From Pseudomonadota bacterium (GTDB taxonomy: Bacteria > Bdellovibrionota > UBA1018 > CAIMNF01), in the NCBI GenBank assembly GCA_027486675.1, contig JAIXOQ010000005.1:310001-374000 (forward strand): a DNA stretch of 64,000 bases. Direction: 5' to 3'. Shown piece by piece: positions 11,544-19,235 of the stretch. A model generated the notes under the pieces. The model made no database searches. It had not been told where the DNA came from and saw only the letters and a program-made list of their open reading frames with translations. Both the position numbers and the translations under genes were made by a program. Each line of letters opens with the position of its first letter. Within the stretch, counting starts at the first letter, position 1.

Positions 11544-11990
11544 CTACTTGCCCCCGATCATGCGGTCTGCAAGGTCAGCAGAAAGAACTTCAATCTGTGC
11601 GTTTAAATCCTGCTGAGCTTTTGCTTTTTCGGCAGCAAGCTTCGTCGACAAGGATTGATACTCACGCTTCAATTCGTCACGCAGAGCGGATAGCGCCTTC
11701 TCTTGTTCTGCTTGTGCGAGGCGTGCAGATTCTTGGTATTTTTTTGCACCTTCTGCGCGCGCTCCATGGAGCTCTTTGTTGTACTGCTCTAACTTTTCTT
11801 CGATCTCTTTTAAGCGATCAGATGAAACAGTGATGTTCTTCGCAGCAGCACGGCGCGCGAGAAGCAAACGCTGAAACGGCTGAATGAACAGAAGTTCTGA
11901 GATTAGAAAAAAAGCAACAAAGGTACCCAAGATCCAATAAAAAGTTGGATCCAGTCCAAGCTGCAATGCGATTTTACTGAGCTCTGCCAA
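11544..11990 (-). CDS. atpF': ATP synthase F0 b' subunit
   Basis: 148 residues, the same architecture as its neighbour: a membrane helix (about 18-36, YWILGTFVAFFLISELLF) followed by a coiled coil (SDRLKEIEEKLEQYNKELHGARAEG). The two differ in sequence, so this is the divergent b' partner rather than a recent copy. It is the first ATP synthase gene in the operon, 76 bases after the bactofilin gene. The a and c subunit genes (atpB, atpE) are not in this window. Confidence 0.88.
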   Translation of the reverse strand: MAELSKIALQLGLDPTFYWILGTFVAFFLISELLFIQPFQRLLLARRAAAKNITVSSDRLKEIEEKLEQYNKELHGARAEGAKKYQESARLAQAEQEKALSALRDELKREYQSLSTKLAAEKAKAQQDLNAQIEVLSADLADRMIGGK

Positions 11991-12066
11991 GGAGTTCTCC
12001 TAGAGTGCGTTACGTGAAAACAAAGTGTTCCGGTAGCACTTGGATACACCAAAAGCGCGCGCTAGA

Positions 12067-12435
12067 TCAAGGCTTTAGGGCTTCAGTGACCATAGTATTG
12101 CTTCCTTCGAAGACAACACCTTCTTCAACCAGGAGACTTGGCGTGGCCATCTCGCCTCTAAACACTGCTGGTTTATGGATCTCAACACGGGTGTGGGCAC
12201 GGACCTGGCCCTCAACTTCGCCGTAAATCACGACAACCCCGGCCTCGATCTCGCCTCGGACCCGCCCCGTGGCGCCAACGACTAAAATGTCGGGAGTTTG
12301 AACCTTCCCGATCACGGTTCCATGAATGTGGACGGTCCCCGAGTAGGTGAGGATGCCTTCGAATCGGACGCTCGACTCAATGACGCCGGTTACATCATCA
12401 CTGACAATAGGATTTGCGAATGCTCCGGTACTCAT
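12067..12435 (-). CDS. Bactofilin
   Basis: 122 residues made almost entirely of short repeating beta strands (SSVRFEGILTYSGTVHIHGTVIGKV, then GRVRGEIEAGVVVIYGEVEGQVRAH), the hallmark of the bactofilin (DUF583) beta-helix. Bactofilins polymerise into cytoskeletal filaments and in several bacteria scaffold ParAB or cell-wall enzymes. The ATG overlaps the parB stop by four bases, so it is translated with parAB, which supports a role in positioning the chromosome origin (inference). Confidence 0.92.
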   Translation of the reverse strand: MSTGAFANPIVSDDVTGVIESSVRFEGILTYSGTVHIHGTVIGKVQTPDILVVGATGRVRGEIEAGVVVIYGEVEGQVRAHTRVEIHKPAVFRGEMATPSLLVEEGVVFEGSNTMVTEALKP

Positions 12436-13382
12436 GCGCCGAGGAGTTGATCCAAGATGCGTTTGAGTTCGTCCTTGGAACCAAAATGAAGTTCCACGGA
12501 GTTTGGATTGATCTTCACTCGAGTCATAAATCGCTTCGCGAGCTCTCTCTCCGCGGATGCGTATTCAGTGCTAAGTGGTTTTGAAGCAGCTTCTTTTCCA
12601 GTTGCCACTTCTTTTGGAGCCTTCAGCTTTTGAGCAAAACCTTCGGCCTGACGGACGCTCATGCCTAAGTTCACAATCTGAACGCACGCTTTTTCCCGCG
12701 CTTCAGCGTCTTCGATCGCAAGCAGAGCTTTTGCATGGCCCAAGCTTAGATCTTTCTTGCGAATTCGAGCCAAAATTGGCTCTGAAAGCTTCAAAATTCT
12801 AAGCGTATTTGAAACGGTCGCACGGTCTTTTCCCATGCGTTTTGCCAACTCCTCTTGGGACAATCCAAATTCTTCAGCCAAACGGAAGTAGGCGAGCGCC
12901 TCATCCACGCAGTTGAGGTCTTCGCGCTGAATGTTTTCTAAGATGGCGAGCTCGAGTGATTCTTTGTCGGTGCTTTTTCGCATCACGACCGGAACCATTT
13001 TTACGCCTGCAGCTTTGCATGCGCGAAGGCGTCTTTCGCCGGCAATCAGTTCGTAACCGCGATCCGTTCGGCGCACGATAAGTGGCTGAATGAGGCCATT
13101 TTCGCGGATGGATTGCGTCAGTTCTTCCAGCGCTTTGTCATCAAAATCTTTGCGGGGTTGATATTCATTTGGCCGAATATCATCCACCGGCAAAAGCGAG
13201 ATCCCAAGCTGCCGCTCAGCAGGTCGCTGCACAGCAACGGGTTGCCCGGCAGATTCTGCTCCGGCGGGAACCGAAGCTGAATTTTGCTGCTGGGGCGCAT
13301 TCACCGCGCCAGAAAGAAGTGAGCCTAAGCCCTTTCCTAGCACGCTTTTTTGGGGGGGATGTGTTGGGGTCGATGAACTCAT
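12432..13382 (-). CDS. parB: Chromosome partitioning protein ParB
   Basis: 316 residues: a flexible N-terminus with a KSVLGKGLGSLL motif (the ParA-activating peptide), a ParB/Srx nuclease-like domain with GERRLRACKAAG (CTP-binding motif, about 115-126), a helix-turn-helix (LSQEELAKRMGKDRATVSNTLR) that reads parS, and a C-terminal dimerisation part. Two perfect parS palindromes lie about 1.1 kb away inside rsmG. The gene overlaps both parA (4 bases) and bactofilin (4 bases). Confidence 0.97.
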   Translation of the reverse strand: MSSSTPTHPPQKSVLGKGLGSLLSGAVNAPQQQNSASVPAGAESAGQPVAVQRPAERQLGISLLPVDDIRPNEYQPRKDFDDKALEELTQSIRENGLIQPLIVRRTDRGYELIAGERRLRACKAAGVKMVPVVMRKSTDKESLELAILENIQREDLNCVDEALAYFRLAEEFGLSQEELAKRMGKDRATVSNTLRILKLSEPILARIRKKDLSLGHAKALLAIEDAEAREKACVQIVNLGMSVRQAEGFAQKLKAPKEVATGKEAASKPLSTEYASAERELAKRFMTRVKINPNSVELHFGSKDELKRILDQLLGA

Positions 13383-14200
13383 AAACTCACCTCTTGTACT
13401 CCAGAAGCGCTAGCTTTTGCCAGATTTGCGGCTTGCTGCTTGGTCAGCAATTCGCGGGTTAAATCCAAATATGCGGCGCATCCCTTCGAATTCATATCGT
13501 AGAGAAGGATGGGCTTACCGAAGGAGGTGCACTCGCTGAGTTTGATATTGCGTGGAATGACGGTTTTGAAGACGTCGTTGGGGAAGTGGCTTCGCACTTC
13601 TTTTTCCACTTCGTGACTCAGCTTGAGCTGAGAGTTAAACATCGTGAGCATAATCCCTTCGAGCTGAAGGCCGGGATTGAGACTTTGGCGAATGAGGCCG
13701 ATCGTCGTGAGCAATTGGGACAAACCTTCGAGTGCGAAGTATTCCGCCTGAAGGGGAACCAACACGCTGTCGGCCGCAGTGAGAGCATTGATCGTGAGCA
13801 GCCCAAGAGTCGGAGGGCAGTCGATCAAAATGTAGTCATACATAGAGCGCACTTCGGCGATCAGAGACTTCAGCTTCATCTCGCGGGCGAAGGCAGACAC
13901 CAGCTCGATTTCCGCACCCGCAAGGTGGGAATTTGAAGGCGCAAGATCCAAGTGATCTAAGTCCGTCTTACGAATGACCGAGGCAAGAGTCGCCTCTCCG
14001 CACAGGGCTGAATAAACATTGGGGAAGTCTTGTTCTAAAGAGGGAGGAGTCCCTAATGAGGAGGATGCATTTCCCTGGGGATCGAAATCGATCACCAAGG
14101 TGCGTTGATCCGCCATGGCTAGGGAGGCTGCAATGTTGACTACACTAGTAGTCTTTCCAACGCCGCCCTTTTGATTCACTACTGCTATGACACGTCCCAT
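13379..14200 (-). CDS. parA: Chromosome partitioning ATPase ParA (Soj)
   Basis: 273 residues with the deviant Walker A motif KGGVGKTT near residue 11, a switch I region (DFDPQGNAS) and Walker B YILIDCPPTLGLL. It is a small chromosomal ParA without an N-terminal DNA-binding domain. It drives origin segregation with ParB and is the first gene of the long minus-strand run into the ATP synthase operon. About 160 bases containing a terminator hairpin separate it from rsmG, so it probably has its own promoter there. Confidence 0.97.
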   Translation of the reverse strand: MGRVIAVVNQKGGVGKTTSVVNIAASLAMADQRTLVIDFDPQGNASSSLGTPPSLEQDFPNVYSALCGEATLASVIRKTDLDHLDLAPSNSHLAGAEIELVSAFAREMKLKSLIAEVRSMYDYILIDCPPTLGLLTINALTAADSVLVPLQAEYFALEGLSQLLTTIGLIRQSLNPGLQLEGIMLTMFNSQLKLSHEVEKEVRSHFPNDVFKTVIPRNIKLSECTSFGKPILLYDMNSKGCAAYLDLTRELLTKQQAANLAKASASGVQEVSL

Positions 14201-14218
14201 GACGCCTCCCTTAAACGA

Positions 14219-14245
14219 AAAGGGGCTTTTTTATTAAGCCCCTTT
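14219..14245 (-). terminator. Terminator hairpin after rsmG
   Basis: A ten-base perfect stem (AAAGGGGCTT / AAGCCCCTTT, arms 14219-14228 and 14236-14245) with a 7-base loop is followed on the minus strand by TTCGTTT. It would end the mnmG-rsmG transcript before parA. Confidence 0.6.
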
Positions 14246-14359
14246 GTTCTCGAGTCACCTTTGTGTGTGGTTGAGGTGGGAACAACTTTTGGTGATTCAC
14301 GGCCACCTGTTCACAGACTACCCATACCGTTTAAGGTATTCAAGAATTATTTTAAGTAT

Positions 14360-14995
14360 TCATCGCCTGATTAGTCGAATGAGTAGGCGGCAATTGCCCA
14401 GTGAGGAATAGTCCTTGACTTCGGCGATCGTCAGGTGTTTGGCGTCGGGCGTTGCTTGGAATTCTGACCACTCAGCCTCCCAACCCTTGCTTTTGAACAA
14501 CACAAGACTGTTCCACGTGGAACACTTGCGAGTCCAGCCCCAGATCTTTCCCACTTTACCGAGCGCGCGCGCAACAATAGTTGTTGCAGGAATGCTCTGC
14601 AGGATTCGCTCAATGCGGGCATGTTCGATCTTCACGCTTTGTTCCACGTGGAACAATTTCACCCCGGCAGTGAGGTGTTCTGCTTTGCGAAGCTCGCTTT
14701 CGATGAGTGTCCAGCGCTGCTTTGGCCTAAGTGCCGCTGCAAGCAGTCCCGGCACGCCGCACCCAGAGCCCAGGTCCACGCAGTGGCCCGATAACCAGCC
14801 GGACTCCAGCAAAGCCTGAGTGTCCGCGAAGTGGCTATTCGCAAAATCTGCGGGCGAGCTCATGCGCGTGAGGTTTTGGATCTTGTTCTGCTGATTGAGC
14901 CAATCCCCAAAGGAAGCGGCAATATCTAGGTCCCCAGCAGGACTCCCGGGGCAGGCCGCCTCGAGTGCAAGGCGATACTCATTTTGTGATGTCAT
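14360..14995 (-). CDS. rsmG: 16S rRNA G527 N7-methyltransferase RsmG (GidB)
   Basis: 211 residues with the RsmG signature around the SAM site ([19 protein letters not shown], about 71-89), preceded by [19 protein letters not shown]. It methylates N7 of G527 in 16S rRNA. The coding sequence contains two parS palindromes, so part of the protein sequence is set by a DNA-binding requirement: each parS reads as a CSTWN- or LFHVEQ-like stretch. The start overlaps the mnmG stop by 17 bases. Confidence 0.93.
   Translation of the reverse strand: MTSQNEYRLALEAACPGSPAGDLDIAASFGDWLNQQNKIQNLTRMSSPADFANSHFADTQALLESGWLSGHCVDLGSGCGVPGLLAAALRPKQRWTLIESELRKAEHLTAGVKLFHVEQSVKIEHARIERILQSIPATTIVARALGKVGKIWGWTRKCSTWNSLVLFKSKGWEAEWSEFQATPDAKHLTIAEVKDYSSLGNCRLLIRLIRR
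14509..14524. promoter_or_regulatory. parS site 1
   Basis: A perfect 16-bp palindrome TGTTCCACGTGGAACA, matching the well-known parS consensus (TGTTNCACGTGNAACA). It lies inside rsmG, about 1.1 kb from parB. Confidence 0.9.
14640..14655. promoter_or_regulatory. parS site 2
   Basis: An identical 16-bp palindrome TGTTCCACGTGGAACA, 131 bases from site 1 and also inside rsmG. Two perfect copies in one gene next to parAB make ParB loading the likely function. Confidence 0.9.
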
Positions 14996-16880
14996 TTTGT
15001 GCGCCGCTAGCCTTTCCCGATCGAATATAAATCATCAAATTAGCCACGGCCGCAGGAGTAACACCGGGAGTCCGTGCTGCTTGGCCTAGGTTCTCAGGGC
15101 GGGTTAGGCCTAGGCGTCCCTTAATTTCGTTAGACAACCCAGGAATCGCTTTGTAGTCCATATCTACTGGAATCCTTACAGACTCGGACTTTCGGACCCC
15201 GGCTAGTAGCTCCATGTCCTTTTCTATGTAACCCGCGTATTTAATCTCGGTCTCAACGATCTCATCCACAAGGGGCGGGAAGAGAGGGAGAGCGGGGTCA
15301 AGCTCCCGCAGACGATCCACTGTGATCTCCGGCCGCCGCAGGAGAGCGGAATAGGAGGTCTTGTCCTTAATTGGGGTGAGCCCTCGATGGGCAAGGCGCT
15401 CGGCCCATTCTGCATTCGGCACCAAGTACGCTTGATCCAAAGAGTTACGAAGGAGGTCAAGGTCCGCGACCTTTGCGGCAAACTCTGCGGCCTCTGCATC
15501 ACTGAGCAATCCCAGATCCCGCGCAACAGGGGTCAGCCGCAAGTCTGCATTGTCTTCACGCAGTAAAAGCCGGTATTCCGCACGCGACGTGAACATTCGG
15601 TAGGGCTCATCTGACCCGGTCAAAACAAGGTCATCAATCATGACACCGATGTACCCCTGATCCCGCCGAATAATGCATTCGGGCTTGCCCTGGACTTTGA
15701 GTGCCGCATTGATCCCAGCGACAATCCCTTGACCGGCCGCCTCTTCATATCCAGATGTACCGTTCACCTGGCCTGCAAAATAAAGCCCAGAAACATCCTT
15801 ACATTCCAGGGTCAGGCGCAGCTGCCGAGAATCGAGGGCATCGTATTCAACGGCATATCCATGACGCAAAAACTGCGCATTTTCTAGAGCTGGGATCGTG
15901 CGAATGAACTCTTCCTGAACTTCCGATGGAAGCGAAGTGGAGACACCATTCACGTAAACTTCAGGAACGTCGAGTCCCTCGGGTTCAAGAAAAACCTGAT
16001 GCCGATCCTTATCAAAAAAACGCTTCACCTTGTCTTCGATGGAAGGACAGTAACGGGGACCGAGGCCCGAGATCGCTCCGCTGTACATGGGGGATCTATG
16101 GAGGTTGCGCTCAATGATCGAGTGGGTCTCTGCATTGGTAAACGTCAAAAAGCAGCTGATTTGCGGCATGCGCGGAAAAGGACTGCTTTGGGACCAAACG
16201 CTAAACGGCCTAGGATTTTCATCCCCAGGCTGAGGGGTTGCTTTAGACCAATCAATGGAGTCGCGATGCAAACGGGGAGGGGTTCCTGTTTTCAGGCGCC
16301 GCAGCCTTAGGCCTAATGTTTCTATGTCGGCACTCAGTCCCGTTGCGGCCGCTTCACCGACTCGGCCGCCTTCTTCTTGAACCTCGCCTCTATGCATGAC
16401 TGCCCGTAAAAAGGTCCCTGAAGTCACAATAACCGAGCGGGACCTGACTTCTGACCCGTCTTTAAGCCTGAGGCCAGCGCAAACCTGGCCCCCAGCTTCT
16501 AGGATCAGCCCGTGGGCCTCACCTGAGATAAAAGAGATATTGCCCAATGTTTTCAGGTACTTATAGGCCTCAGCCGCATAAGTCAACTTATCACATTGAA
16601 CGCGAGTGGAACGCACTGCAGGGCCCTTTGAAGCGTTTAGGACCCGAAACTGGATGCCAGCCCTATCCGTCAGGCGAGCCATGGCACCCCCTAAGGCATC
16701 GATTTCTTTCACGATTTGGCTTTTGGCCAGGCCCCCAATCGCAGGATTGCAGGACATAAAGCCGGTCCGAGACGGGTCCAAAGTCACTATACCGACTCTG
16801 GCACCCAAGCGCGCGGCAGCACTTGCGGCCTCAATGCCCGCATGTCCTGCCCCAACAACTAAAACATCATAGATATCCAT
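14979..16880 (-). CDS. mnmG: tRNA uridine 5-carboxymethylaminomethyl modification enzyme MnmG (GidA)
   Basis: 633 residues, normal length. N-terminal FAD-binding Rossmann motif [19 protein letters not shown] (about 7-25), then [23 protein letters not shown] and the C-terminal GidA signature [20 protein letters not shown] with [16 protein letters not shown]. With MnmE it modifies U34 of certain tRNAs. mnmE lies 22 kb away here (38868-40295), whereas in many relatives the two are close. rsmG follows with a 17-base overlap. Confidence 0.97.
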   Translation of the reverse strand: MDIYDVLVVGAGHAGIEAASAAARLGARVGIVTLDPSRTGFMSCNPAIGGLAKSQIVKEIDALGGAMARLTDRAGIQFRVLNASKGPAVRSTRVQCDKLTYAAEAYKYLKTLGNISFISGEAHGLILEAGGQVCAGLRLKDGSEVRSRSVIVTSGTFLRAVMHRGEVQEEGGRVGEAAATGLSADIETLGLRLRRLKTGTPPRLHRDSIDWSKATPQPGDENPRPFSVWSQSSPFPRMPQISCFLTFTNAETHSIIERNLHRSPMYSGAISGLGPRYCPSIEDKVKRFFDKDRHQVFLEPEGLDVPEVYVNGVSTSLPSEVQEEFIRTIPALENAQFLRHGYAVEYDALDSRQLRLTLECKDVSGLYFAGQVNGTSGYEEAAGQGIVAGINAALKVQGKPECIIRRDQGYIGVMIDDLVLTGSDEPYRMFTSRAEYRLLLREDNADLRLTPVARDLGLLSDAEAAEFAAKVADLDLLRNSLDQAYLVPNAEWAERLAHRGLTPIKDKTSYSALLRRPEITVDRLRELDPALPLFPPLVDEIVETEIKYAGYIEKDMELLAGVRKSESVRIPVDMDYKAIPGLSNEIKGRLGLTRPENLGQAARTPGVTPAAVANLMIYIRSGKASGAQNDITK

Positions 16881-16974
16881 AGGTTACAGCGCCACTGAGA
16901 CGCTGCGCTACGATACCATTGTTGACTCAAAGACTTCAACTTATTCGAGGTCGAATCTATTCAGCGAAAGGATC

Positions 16975-17340
16975 CTATTCCGCTGGCACCGCTTTAGGTA
17001 CGGCGACCTTCGTCGAATCCATAGGCTCGATCTTACCCTTCTCTAACCTCAAACTATTGCGGCCGGGCTCGCCAGGCTCCGCCACGACCTTGAACCGCGA
17101 ATCCGCCATTCTCTCCGCAGCTTTTTGGGTATGACCAGCCTTCACTAGGGCTGCGATAAAGGCTGCCCTCTCTTTTGCAGTAATTTTCTCTTTTGGTTTG
17201 CCTGAAAGATCGATCCTTTCATCCGCGGGCTTTTTCACTTGAGTCGGCTGTGCCGAGTGAGTTCCCTTTCTCACCTCTTGTGCGAACGCGTGAAAACTTT
17301 CCCATACGAGCCACTGAAAAATGAAAAATTGAATCATCAT
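16975..17340 (-). CDS. Small exported protein of unknown function
   Basis: 121 residues, not recognised. A hydrophobic N-terminus (MMIQFFIFQWLVWESFHAFA) could be a signal peptide, with cleavage after AFA. The mature part is charged and largely helical: KITAKERAAFIAALVKAGHTQKAAERMADSRF looks like a two-helix unit. The last 40 residues are Pro/Glu/Lys-rich. The codon pattern and the absence of a better frame on the other strand support it, but no family supports it. It stands alone, 94 bases from mnmG. Confidence 0.5.
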   Translation of the reverse strand: MMIQFFIFQWLVWESFHAFAQEVRKGTHSAQPTQVKKPADERIDLSGKPKEKITAKERAAFIAALVKAGHTQKAAERMADSRFKVVAEPGEPGRNSLRLEKGKIEPMDSTKVAVPKAVPAE

Positions 17341-17644
17341 GAAAAGAATCTCCGTATCTCAGGTTAAGGCGAAGGGCAGGAAATGGTCAAAAGAGGGAGA
17401 GCGCCAAATTCTTTGCTCGGGTGCCTCGCGATATTCGTGTTCTCGCTCTCAATGACGGACGGAACATTGCTTCACAGAGGGTGGCCGCCAAAGCAGGCTT
17501 TAAACGTTACACGCCTGCAACTCATACCGATCGGAGTTATCTCTGGGAATTAGAAGCAAGAAGGATCTAGGTCACGGCTCAGGTTCAAAAGTTCTGCCCG
17601 GTGAGCTGTTGTGGATCAATTCTCCGCACACCCGCAGCCCTGCC
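17341..17644 (+). other. Intergenic stretch with a possible decayed small ORF
   Basis: No intact gene. On the plus strand an ATG at 17339 opens a frame (MKRISVSQVKAKGRKWSKEGE) that stops after 38 codons. The neighbouring frame then reads protein-like sequence without a start up to a TAG at about 17570 (KFFARVPRDIRVLALNDG, later SYLWELEARRI). A single frameshift near 17400 would join them into a protein of about 75 residues. This may be a frameshifted pseudogene or chance. Confidence 0.3.
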
Positions 17645-17751
17645 AAAATCTCCATAGTTCAGGGGGAAAAAAATATCCCCATCACGAACCCTTACGATTG
17701 GTGGGTGAGCTGATGGGGAGTATTTTTTTCCCCCTGAACTATGGAGATTTT
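17645..17751. repeat. Near-perfect 40-bp inverted repeat next to tRNA-Gly
   Basis: Arms 17645-17684 and 17711-17751 are complementary apart from one extra base, with a 26-base middle. Each arm contains CCATAGTTCAGGGGG followed by seven A. The right arm ends at the base before the encoded CCA of tRNA-Gly. It could be a strong 3' hairpin of the tRNA transcript, a small non-autonomous element, or the scar of an integration at the tRNA 3' end. There is no transposase or integrase nearby. Confidence 0.85.
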
Positions 17752-17828
17752 TGGAGCGGGCGAAGGGGCTCGAACCCTCGACCTCGAGCTTGGGAAGCTC
17801 GCGCTCTAGCCAACTGAGCTACACCCGC
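17752..17828 (-). tRNA. tRNA-Gly (anticodon CCC)
   Basis: 77 bases including an encoded CCA. Acceptor stem GCGGGTG / CGCCCGC, a D arm containing TAGCTCAGTTGGCTAGAGC, an anticodon stem CGAGC / GCTCG around the loop TTCCCAA (anticodon CCC), a T arm with GGTTCGAGCC, and discriminator T before CCA. All stems pair, with one G-U in the acceptor. Confidence 0.95.
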
Positions 17829-17836
17829 CAAAAAAA

Positions 17837-18250
17837 CTAATCGCGCCGAGGCGCATCCCGATCAATCACATCCACGATCTCTTGCAGCGAAGTTCCAGGT
17901 GTAAACACCATATGAACTCCAGCCTTCTTGAGTCCTTCAAAATCTTCTTCGGGAATAATTCCGCCCACCAAAAAGAGAGTGTCCTTCATCCCGGCATCGC
18001 GAACACCCGCGATTACTTCAGGCACTAGGGCATTGTGGGCGCCCGACAGAACACTTAACCCAACGACATGCACATCTTCCTGAATGGCCGCGTTCACGAT
18101 CATTTCAGGGGTTTGGTGTAAGCCAGTATAAACAACCTCAAACCCAGCGTCCCTTAACGCGCGCGCAATCACTTTTGCACCGCGATCGTGACCATCTAGG
18201 CCCGGCTTTGCGATCAAGACACGAGTGTTATTGCGTTGTTTATTTTCCAT
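17837..18250 (-). CDS. B12-binding small subunit of an acyl-CoA mutase
   Basis: 137 residues from the ATG at 18250 ([20 protein letters not shown]); an ATG at 18295 would add 15 unconserved residues. It is the stand-alone cobalamin-binding domain: the base-off motif DGHDRG (D-x-H-x-x-G, His binds cobalt) sits near residue 20, followed by GLSVLSGAH and [10 protein letters not shown]. It would pair with the catalytic subunit at 25247-26968 to form methylmalonyl-CoA mutase or a close relative. Such split mutases are known in archaea and some bacteria; here the two genes are 7 kb apart. Confidence 0.88.
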   Translation of the reverse strand: MENKQRNNTRVLIAKPGLDGHDRGAKVIARALRDAGFEVVYTGLHQTPEMIVNAAIQEDVHVVGLSVLSGAHNALVPEVIAGVRDAGMKDTLFLVGGIIPEEDFEGLKKAGVHMVFTPGTSLQEIVDVIDRDAPRRD

Positions 18251-18333
18251 AGAATCAGCTGAGCCGAATGCCCCCAAATGTAATGAGAAATGCACCGCAA
18301 AACAAGGGGATAAGGCGCAGAGGAGCTCACCAA

Positions 18334-18370
18334 TAAAAAATGGCCAGGGGGATTGCCCACCTGGCCATTT
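18334..18370 (-). terminator. Rho-independent terminator after the exported-protein gene
   Basis: An 11-bp perfect stem (AAATGGCCAGG / CCTGGCCATTT, arms 18338-18348 and 18360-18370), followed on the minus strand by a run of six T. It closes the gene that ends at 18396 and so ends the accessory minus-strand run from 24148. Confidence 0.8.
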
Positions 18371-18395
18371 CCATAATCCAAACTAGAACTGCAAT

Positions 18396-19208
18396 TTAAG
18401 CGCGATGCACTACGTAAAGGGCACTTTCCACACGCCGCAGTTGCTTAAGAACTTTGGCTTTGCATTCAGCGTCCTGACCACAGGACTTCTTCATGGCCTC
18501 CAGGTCCTTCACAATCGCGCGAGAGAACTGCACTGGATCTGATGAACTGGCCACCAGGGACTGACCAGTCGTGTTTTGCAGGCTTTTAACAAAAGCTGGC
18601 TTCAGATGGTTCACAAAAATATCCACCTGATCGTCACTCAAGACTGCAGAGGATTTAAGAACCTCCGCATCCACTTCAAACTTTCCGGTTTGCATCGCGA
18701 CAAGCAGATGATTCCGAAGCGCGTATTTTTGCTGAACACTCAGATCAAATGCAGTAGCTAGCAACTGCGAACGGACATCTGCAGCCTTATCAAGTTGACC
18801 AAGTTTTTCAATTTTGCCCATTTTTCCAGTCTGTGCCCCGTAAATGAATAAAAGTGCTGTTGGAATCGCAACCAACGCTCCCCCAACCCAACGCAGCCAT
18901 TTTTTTTCCTGATGGACACCCATCAGAAATAGAACAGAACCCGCGACCAAAGAAGCTCCGCTTCCAATCGCGACAGCTGAATCAATCCGATTCCACGAGG
19001 CCATCTCGGACGCTACTTCTCCGCGAACCGGTGCAGGATCGACCTGAGGATTCATCGGCGCTACCGAAGCGACGTACCCTTTCAAATAAGCACTAGTCGC
19101 AACATTCACCAAATCGTTGAGTGCTGCACTCACGGGGGGAGCAACAGTTTGAGCCAACACCATTTGAGGAAGAACCAAAGCCACCAATAGAACCTTCAAG
19201 CATTTCAT
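18396..19208 (-). CDS. Exported protein, divergent member of a four-gene local family
   Basis: 270 residues, function unknown. Signal peptide (LKVLLVALVLPQMVLA, cleavage near Q20), an extracytoplasmic N-terminal part, two hydrophobic segments (about 75-97 and 105-125), then a helical C-terminal domain. The segment YALRNHLLVAMQTGKFEVDAE...SSAVLSDDQVDIF aligns with RTLRDTFIAEFSRRGNVELNAA...KSAVLTEAQIIIF of the gene at 21170. The overall layout is also shared: signal peptide, two hydrophobic segments, helical domain. It is therefore a distant paralogue of the three tandem genes at 21170-24148. A terminator follows. Confidence 0.75.
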   Translation of the reverse strand: MKCLKVLLVALVLPQMVLAQTVAPPVSAALNDLVNVATSAYLKGYVASVAPMNPQVDPAPVRGEVASEMASWNRIDSAVAIGSGASLVAGSVLFLMGVHQEKKWLRWVGGALVAIPTALLFIYGAQTGKMGKIEKLGQLDKAADVRSQLLATAFDLSVQQKYALRNHLLVAMQTGKFEVDAEVLKSSAVLSDDQVDIFVNHLKPAFVKSLQNTTGQSLVASSSDPVQFSRAIVKDLEAMKKSCGQDAECKAKVLKQLRRVESALYVVHRA

Positions 19209-19235
19209 CTTATAATCTCCAAGAAGTAATACTGA

